Of a stretch of 11,150 nucleotides of DNA, positions 6,742 to 11,150 are shown piece by piece. Location of the stretch: the NCBI GenBank assembly GCA_964565775.1, contig CAZMGB010000034.1:1-11150 (forward strand), written 5' to 3'. The notes below the pieces were generated by a model, which was not told the DNA's origin, did not search any database, and saw only the letters and a program-made list of their open reading frames with translations. The translations under genes and the position numbers were made by a program. The stretch's first letter is position 1. Each line of letters opens with the position of its first letter. The DNA is from CAZMGB01 sp964565775 (lineage in GTDB: Bacteria > Chloroflexota > Dehalococcoidia > DSTF01 > JALHUB01).

Positions 6742-8700
6742 CTAGACCATCCTGCCCACGCGCAGGCCGTCGAGCGTAGAATCCAGCATCTTGCGGGGTG
6801 CCACGCACTGGCCCGCCGAGTAGAGCTCACGAACCTTGCCCTTGAGACGCTTGTAGAGCGCATCGTCTGCCCTGCTGCCCCGCGCTATCACTACCGTGTC
6901 CACCCCTTCGATGACTCTTCGCTGGCGGCCGTAGGCGCTGGAGATGGTTACCGTGCTGCCCTGGACGGACCTGATGTCCACGGCCGGGGTCAAGACCACT
7001 CCTTTCTCCTGGAGCCGCATCAGGGCCAGAGTCAGGGTGATGGGCTCGATGGGAAAGCCCATGAAAGCCTGGGGTACAAGGATCTCCACCTCGCTACCAC
7101 GTTCGGCAAGGAAGTCAGCCGTGGTCAGGCCCTCCATTCCTCGGTCCGTGGCCAGCACGATCACCTTCTTGCCGGCCTCGACCTTTCCTGACAGCACGTC
7201 GCGCGCCGTGACGACATTGGGTTGATCGGCGCCGGCGAAGGTCGCTTGGGCAGCGACGCCGCCGGTGGCCACGATAATGGCGTCGGGAGCCGCCGCCTCG
7301 ACCGTCCCCATGTCAACGGACGAGCCGAGATGGACGTCGACTCCCAGCCGCTTGAACTGGGCTTCGTAGTAGCGGACCGGTTCGGCCATGTCCTGTCGGC
7401 CGGGGGCCTTGGCCGCTATCTGAAGCTGCCCTCCCAGTTGCTCCTCCTTCTCATAGAGGGAGACGGTGTGCCCCCTGAGGGCGGCCACACGCGCCGCCTC
7501 CATGCCGGCGATGCCCCCACCGATGACCATCACCTTCTTCTTCACCGGCGCCGGGACGATCTCCATCTCCTTCTCCCGCCCGGCGCTGGGGTTGATGGCG
7601 CAGGTGATGGGCAGCGTCTGGTAGATGCGTCCCCAGCAGCCCTCGTTGCAGCCGATGCAGTAGCGGATCTCGTCCAGGCGACCCTCGCGGGCCTTGTTGG
7701 GCAGCTCCGGATCGCAAAGGTTGGCGCGCGTCATCCCCACCATGTCAGCCTGGTTCCGGGCCAGGATATCCTCCGCCTTCACGGGGTCGGTGACGCGACC
7801 GACGCAGAATACGGGCACGTTCACGGCCTGCTTGATGCCGGCCGCCAGGTAGACGAAGGCAGCGGGCGGGATGTACATCGGCGGGATGGGGGCACCGCCC
7901 GCCCCCACGGTCACGCTGACGTAGTCCAGCTTGCCCGAGCCGGTCAGCGCCGCCATGATCCTCTTCATGTCGTCCAGGCCGAGGCCGCCGTCCTGATACT
8001 GGTCGCCGCTCACCCGCATGCCGAGCGTGAAGTCGCCGCCTACGGCGCCTCGCACGGCGTCGATGACCTCACGGGCAAAGCGGAGTCGGTTCTCCTCGCT
8101 GCCGCCGTAGTCGTCCTCGCGGTGATTCGTGCGCGGCGACATGAACTGCTCGATGAGGAACCCGTGGGTACCCATGAGCTCCACGCCGTCCAGCCCTGCC
8201 TCCCGCATCCGCCGCGCCGCCGCGCCGAAGGACTGCACCATCTCCTCGATCTCCTCCACCTCCATCGCGTGGGAGGTCTCGACATGGAAGGATCCCGGCA
8301 GGGCCGAGCATGACCAGAGGGGGATGCTGCCCTCCCGCGCGCCGTAGAAGATGCTGCCCGGGTGCCATAGCTGGGCCACGATCTTCGCCCCATGCTCGTG
8401 GACAGCCGATGTGATGCGTCGGAAGGGCTCGATGCACTCGTCCCGGTAGGCCTGGATGACGAAGTGATCGGTGGCCGCCGAAGGGTGAACAGCCTGGTCC
8501 TCGGTGACGATGAGGCCGATGCCCCCCTTCGCTTTCGACACCCAGTAGTTCAGGTGTCGCTCCGACGGCAGGCCCCTATCGGCGAAGCCGGTGAGGTGGG
8601 CCGTGCTGACGATGCGGTTTCGGACGGTGAACGAGCCGATCTTGAGAGGAGTGAAGAGGTGCTGAAACTGCGTGTCTGTCGCTCCCGCCTGGGTGGTCAT
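6742..8700 (-). CDS. OYE-type flavo-Fe-S oxidoreductase (dienoyl-CoA reductase / trimethylamine dehydrogenase-like)
   Basis: A 652-residue protein with a GGAGGAG Shine-Dalgarno. Residues 10-345 are an old-yellow-enzyme FMN TIM barrel (TPLKIGSFTVRNRI, AQLWHPG, SPRTNHREDDYGG-S-x-ENR). Next is the 4Fe-4S motif C348-x2-C351-x3-C355-x11-C367. Then comes a Rossmann domain with VIGGGIAGMEAA (392-403) and VATGG, and a C-terminal family end (YSAGQC, then DGLRVGR). The second nucleotide-binding segment reads VLATDRGMEGLTTADFLAER and lacks the GxGxxG used for NAD(P)H in FadH. This resembles the amine dehydrogenase branch, which hands electrons to ETF. With etfA and etfB directly downstream, an ETF-linked dehydrogenase or reductase is the best reading. 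The barrel active-site segment is M176-G-T-H179-G-F, matching neither the Y-G-A-H of trimethylamine dehydrogenase nor the H-x-A-N/H of classical OYE, so the substrate cannot be named. Confidence 0.9.
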   Translation of the reverse strand: MTTQAGATDTQFQHLFTPLKIGSFTVRNRIVSTAHLTGFADRGLPSERHLNYWVSKAKGGIGLIVTEDQAVHPSAATDHFVIQAYRDECIEPFRRITSAVHEHGAKIVAQLWHPGSIFYGAREGSIPLWSCSALPGSFHVETSHAMEVEEIEEMVQSFGAAARRMREAGLDGVELMGTHGFLIEQFMSPRTNHREDDYGGSEENRLRFAREVIDAVRGAVGGDFTLGMRVSGDQYQDGGLGLDDMKRIMAALTGSGKLDYVSVTVGAGGAPIPPMYIPPAAFVYLAAGIKQAVNVPVFCVGRVTDPVKAEDILARNQADMVGMTRANLCDPELPNKAREGRLDEIRYCIGCNEGCWGRIYQTLPITCAINPSAGREKEMEIVPAPVKKKVMVIGGGIAGMEAARVAALRGHTVSLYEKEEQLGGQLQIAAKAPGRQDMAEPVRYYEAQFKRLGVDVHLGSSVDMGTVEAAAPDAIIVATGGVAAQATFAGADQPNVVTARDVLSGKVEAGKKVIVLATDRGMEGLTTADFLAERGSEVEILVPQAFMGFPIEPITLTLALMRLQEKGVVLTPAVDIRSVQGSTVTISSAYGRQRRVIEGVDTVVIARGSRADDALYKRLKGKVRELYSAGQCVAPRKMLDSTLDGLRVGRMV

Positions 8701-8757
8701 GACTCTCCTCCTTTGACTATCGCTGCGAGGCCAACGTAGCCACGAAATCCGACACCG

Positions 8758-9195
8758 CTACTCCGTCTCCTTCAGGAGCTCCAACACGACCCGATACGCC
8801 GTGCCGCCGGCCCGCAGGCAGACCCGTATGGGCACGTCGGAGCTACGGAACTGCTCCCGACCCTCTTCCGTGCTCAGGTCAATCCCGGTCAGCTCGTGGC
8901 AGCAGATGTGGCCCATCTCTGCCTCGAAGCGGCGCCGAAACTCCTGCACGATGCGCCAGGCGCCAAAGCGGTCCTCCGACGCGTCGTCCCGTCCACGCTT
9001 GAGGCCGATGACCATCGTCCCGCCTACGACGGCCCCGCAGACGGCTCCCGTCCCGCCGATCCCGCCGCCGAAACCGCTGGCGATCCGGGGGATCACTTCG
9101 TTCTCGATGCCCAGCTCCCGGCACACGGCCAGTAAGACCGCCTCCGATCAATCGAATCCCTTCGCCAGCAACTCCTGAGCCGGATCCAGCTCCAT
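8758..9195 (-). CDS. C_GCAxxG_C_C family redox protein, putative selenoprotein (UGA at codon 16)
   Basis: The start is ATG 9195-9193 behind GGAG (7-base spacing). The frame reads MELDPAQELLAKGFD, then TGA at 9150-9148, then SEAVLLAVCRELGI, and continues to the stop at 8758-8760, 145 residues if UGA is read through. Everything matches the C_GCAxxG_C_C putative redox family: GFGGGIGGTG (41-50), the CGAVVG segment (C53), MVIGLKRG, C98-C99 in ICCHELTG, and C126. In family members the segment before EAVLLA is normally GFNCSEAV-like, so UGA replaces the first signature cysteine exactly. This is the usual pattern of Sec/Cys exchange. The part after UGA has no Shine-Dalgarno of its own, its only early start is a GTG at 9126, and it stays intact. 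A hairpin with SECIS-like spacing follows. Alternatives are a nonsense pseudogene or a sequencing error, but these would not favour this codon. It is the first gene of the flavoenzyme/ETF operon, 57 bases before the next gene. The function is a putative thiol/selenol redox protein. Confidence 0.85.
9115..9136 (-). promoter_or_regulatory. candidate bacterial SECIS hairpin
   Basis: In the mRNA, CUGGC (9132-9128) pairs with GCCGG (9122-9118) around the loop CGUGU (9127-9123). CUU (9136-9134) pairs with GAG (9117-9115) across a bulged A at 9133. The apical loop begins 20 bases after the UGA and has G as its second base, which agrees with the usual bacterial SECIS rules (G in the first two loop bases, loop roughly 16-37 bases from UGA). 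A competing fold GCGGUC/GGCCGU (loop UUACU) starts closer to the UGA. High GC content makes chance hairpins common, so this is supportive only. Confidence 0.5.
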
Positions 9196-9273
9196 GGCTC
9201 ATCTCCTTTCGCTCTCGAACGCCGTCGAGGCGCTGCCACTTAGCGTCCCGTGTTCGTCCGGGCCGCGCACCCG

Positions 9274-9302
9274 ATTATACTCACACCCGGCCCCGCTCTC
9301 AA
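9274..9302 (-). promoter_or_regulatory. sigma70-type promoter for the redox protein/flavoenzyme/ETF operon
   Basis: On the minus strand -35 TTGAGA (9302-9297, 5 of 6) and -10 TATAAT (9279-9274, perfect) are spaced by exactly 17 bases. Transcription would begin near 9267, leaving a leader of about 72 bases before the ATG at 9195. It stands out sharply in this GC-rich sequence. Confidence 0.78.
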
Positions 9303-9346
9303 TTCGCATGGGCACCGGCCACTGGTTTCAGGGCGCAGCGCCGTCG

Positions 9347-9355
9347 TGGTATAGT
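9347..9355 (+). promoter_or_regulatory. possible extended -10 promoter for the permease unit
   Basis: TGG-TATAGT (9347-9355) is an extended -10 element on the plus strand, about 47 bases before the first ATG at 9403. The -35 region 17 bases upstream (TTCAGG) is poor. It faces away from the flavoenzyme operon promoter, making a divergent pair about 70 bases apart. Confidence 0.4.
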
Positions 9356-9402
9356 CTGCCCAGCGAGTCGCACGGGCTCGCCACCACACCGGAAATGCCG
9401 CC

Positions 9403-9603
9403 ATGACCAAGGATGCGGCGCGATCTGAGCCTCCGCACAATCCGATCGAGCGGGCGCTCGCCAGCTGGCAGCCCGCCAAGGCGCTGATGGCGGCCAATCG
9501 CCTGGACGTGTTCAGCGTACCGCTGGTCAGAATGAGGAGCATGAGGGTGGTTCTGAGCCAACCGGCGGGAACGCGATGCGCAGTGGCCATGGGCCCGCGC
9601 TAA
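9403..9603 (+). pseudogene. N-terminal remnant resembling an O-methyltransferase dimerisation domain
   Basis: A 66-codon frame starting at ATG 9403. Residues 15-39 (NPIERALASWQPAKALMAAN then RLDVFSV) resemble the start of class I small-molecule methyltransferases of the dimerisation2 type, where a GxW-x2-xALxAAxxLGVF helix leads into the SAM domain. The similarity stops at about residue 39. The following sequence (residues 40-66, basic and unlike the family) ends at TAA 9601-9603. No SAM-binding motif is present, so most of the gene has been deleted. The TAA shares its last A with the ATG of the permease (TAATG), so the remnant could still serve as a translated leader that delivers ribosomes to the permease, which has no good Shine-Dalgarno. 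A genuine small protein is a less likely alternative. Confidence 0.5.
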
Positions 9604-10913
9604 TGACTACTGCCACTGGCGAGCGGCCGTCCATCGGGTATTGGGCTGTCATTGCCATTGCTGTCGGCGGCATGGTGGGCGGGGGCATCTTTGCCGTTCT
9701 TGGTTATGCGACGGAACTCGGCCAAGGAGGCACGCCTCTCTCGTTCGGTCTGGCCGGCCTGGTCGCACTAATCACGTCGTACTCCTATGCTCGCCTGTCC
9801 GTGACCTATCCGAGCCGGGGAGGGACAGTCGAGTTCCTCAACAGGGCCTTCGGGACCGGCCTAGTGACCGGGGGTCTCAACGTCCTGTTGCTCCTGAGCT
9901 ACATCATCATGCTGTCGCTGTACGCGGTCGCCTTCGGGAGCTATGGGGCCAGCTTCTTCCCCGCTGGCGCTGAGACAATGTGGAAGCACGTACTCATCAG
10001 CAGCGTTGTGGTGTTCTTGACGGGGCTTAACATCTTGGGGGCGGCCGTCGTCGGACGGTTCGAGGAATGGATTGTCGGATTCAAGGTGGCCATCCTGCTC
10101 CTGTTCGTGGCAGTAGGGCTGTGGAGTGTCGATGCCCACAGGCTTGAGCCCTCGGCGTGGGCAAGCCCAATAAATCTCGTGGCCGGAGGGATGATCATCT
10201 TTCTCGCTTATGAAGGGTTCGAGCTGATCGCTAACACGGCTGAGGACGTGCGGGCTCCAAAGAAAACCCTCCCCCTCGCCTATTTCTCCGCCGTCGGATT
10301 CGTCATTGCGCTGTACGTCCTCGTTTCGTTGGTGACGGTCGGCAACCTGCCGCTAGCCGACATCGCGGCGGCCAGAGACTACGCGCTCGCTGAGAGCGCG
10401 AAGCCCTTCCTGGGAAGCCTCGGCTTCGGCCTCATCGCCGTCGCCGCGCTCCTTTCGACCGGATCTGCCATCAACGCCACGCTCTACGGGGCCGCGCGCA
10501 CCAGCTACACCATAGCCAAGGAGGGCGAGCTGCCCGAGGCTCTGGAGAGGAAGATATGGAACCGCCCGGTAGAGGGATTGGTGATCACGTCCGCCGTGAC
10601 GCTGCTGGTCGCCAACCTCTTCGATCTCTCGAGAATCTCTATGATGGGCAGCGCGGGTTTCTTGCTTATATTCGCTGCCGTGAACGCTGCCAACGCCCAT
10701 CTGCACGCGGAGACGAGGAGTCGCGAATGGCTGCCCATCCTGGGTACGGGCCTCTGTCTAGGCGCTTTGGCGATTCTGGTCTGGGAAAGGGCCACGACGT
10801 CCCCGGCGGAAATCGGAATCTTGATAGCGATGGTTGGCGCAGCCTTCACAGGCGAGGCGATATTCAGATGGCGGACCGGGCGCGCCATCCTTCGTTCGGC
10901 CGCTCAACGCTAG
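9603..10913 (+). CDS. APC-family amino-acid permease
   Basis: A 436-residue very hydrophobic protein with about 12 predicted membrane segments. The first transmembrane segment carries GGMVGGGIFAVLG, the APC-superfamily G-x-G-I-F substrate-binding break. The AYEGFE-x2-ANTAEDVRAPKKTLP segment in the middle matches the conserved TM6 and following loop of amino-acid/polyamine transporters (F-x-AYEGF, then E-D/E-V-x-x-P-x-x-x-x-P). The length is normal for the family. The start chosen is ATG 9603, which overlaps the preceding stop as TAATG; an in-frame ATG at 9576 is possible and has only a weak GGGA. The gene is divergent from the redox/flavoenzyme operon and separated from it by a shared promoter region, so uptake of a substrate for that enzyme is conceivable but not shown. 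The substrate cannot be told from the sequence; transport at the cytoplasmic membrane is firm. Confidence 0.92.
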   Translation: MTTATGERPSIGYWAVIAIAVGGMVGGGIFAVLGYATELGQGGTPLSFGLAGLVALITSYSYARLSVTYPSRGGTVEFLNRAFGTGLVTGGLNVLLLLSYIIMLSLYAVAFGSYGASFFPAGAETMWKHVLISSVVVFLTGLNILGAAVVGRFEEWIVGFKVAILLLFVAVGLWSVDAHRLEPSAWASPINLVAGGMIIFLAYEGFELIANTAEDVRAPKKTLPLAYFSAVGFVIALYVLVSLVTVGNLPLADIAAARDYALAESAKPFLGSLGFGLIAVAALLSTGSAINATLYGAARTSYTIAKEGELPEALERKIWNRPVEGLVITSAVTLLVANLFDLSRISMMGSAGFLLIFAAVNAANAHLHAETRSREWLPILGTGLCLGALAILVWERATTSPAEIGILIAMVGAAFTGEAIFRWRTGRAILRSAAQR

Positions 10914-11001
10914 GCTTGGACATCGAGACTGCTGATCCCGCCTCGGCCAACCGGCCGCACGTCGCCCAGATCTGAGCGGTGCACGACACCGAGGCAGATT
11001 C

Positions 11002-11148
11002 GTGGCGCGCTGGCTGGACGGAAGAGGCGTGCCGGGCTTCTGGGTCCGCCCGGACACCGACATCGTCGAGTCCTGCGCGCCCTTCTCAAACATCCCCACC
11101 CAGTACCTGATCTCCGTCGAGGGCCAGCAGAAATGGTACGGCCAGTGA
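11002..11148 (+). pseudogene. orphan C-terminal protein fragment
   Basis: The frame open from the TGA at 10933 to the TGA at 11146-11148 has no ATG; the first plausible start is GTG 11002. From there it reads 48 residues with natural protein composition, ending in PGFWVRPDTDI, then CAPFSNIPTQYLISV and KWYGQ. This looks like the C-terminus of a larger protein whose 5' part has been lost, but I do not recognise the family. There is no Shine-Dalgarno. The stretch 10914-11001 holds only a 5-bp stem-loop CGGCC/GGCCG (10944-10957) without a U-run, a poor terminator candidate for the permease. Confidence 0.35.
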
Positions 11149-11150
11149 GG

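Noticed and set aside
7222..8313. Long plus-strand frame (363 codons) opposite the flavoenzyme gene
   Set aside because: It is antisense to a clearly conserved gene, is His/Arg/Leu-rich without family motifs, and is a by-product of high GC codon usage.
8758..9126. Shorter start (GTG 9126) for the redox protein
   Set aside because: It has no Shine-Dalgarno and would remove the first signature redox residue. The conserved sequence before the UGA argues for the upstream ATG.
1..11150. CRISPR array, tRNA/rRNA, insertion sequence or prophage
   Set aside because: No short regularly spaced repeats, no tRNA-like cloverleaf, no transposase or terminal inverted repeats were seen; the only large repeat is the radical SAM duplication.

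Overview
High-GC bacterial DNA, most likely from an anaerobe. This is suggested by a heterodisulfide-reductase-like Fe-S protein, a TYW1-like radical SAM enzyme in two copies, an ETF-linked flavo-iron-sulfur oxidoreductase, and what looks like a UGA-encoded selenocysteine. A Chloroflexota or Desulfobacterota origin would fit, but the sequence alone does not settle the phylum.

Positions 9302 down to 1 are read on the minus strand as at least two transcription units. The upstream unit starts at a near-consensus sigma70 promoter (9274-9302). It encodes a C_GCAxxG_C_C redox protein (9195-8758) with an in-frame UGA exactly at its first signature cysteine, then an OYE/trimethylamine-dehydrogenase-like flavo-Fe-S enzyme (8700-6742), then electron-transfer flavoprotein subunits EtfA (6659-5526) and EtfB (5608-4691). 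A stem-loop at 4650-4671 may end it. The likely logic is that the flavoenzyme oxidises or reduces a small substrate, ETF carries the electrons, and the redox protein does an associated thiol/selenol job.

The second unit starts at another good promoter (4203-4231). It encodes a MerR-type regulator with an eight-cysteine pattern (4178-3741), two tandem copies of a TYW1-like radical SAM protein (3676-2795 and 2730-1942), a second Cys-rich MerR paralogue (1749-1204) and, coupled to it by an ATGA overlap, an HdrD/CCG-type Fe-S oxidoreductase that runs off the left edge (1207 to beyond 1). The radical SAM pair came from a tandem duplication of about 946 bp that began inside the MerR gene. As a result the upstream radical SAM copy carries the MerR C-terminal tail, including its CxxC, fused in frame.

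On the right, on the plus strand, a short N-terminal methyltransferase-like remnant (9403-9603) overlaps by one base (TAATG) an APC-family amino-acid permease (9603-10913). The last 200 bases hold only an orphan reading frame that looks like the C-terminal end of a lost gene. The main novelty candidate is the UGA-containing C_GCAxxG_C_C gene with a SECIS-like hairpin. Next are the chimeric radical SAM duplication and the Cys-rich MerR/radical SAM pairing.
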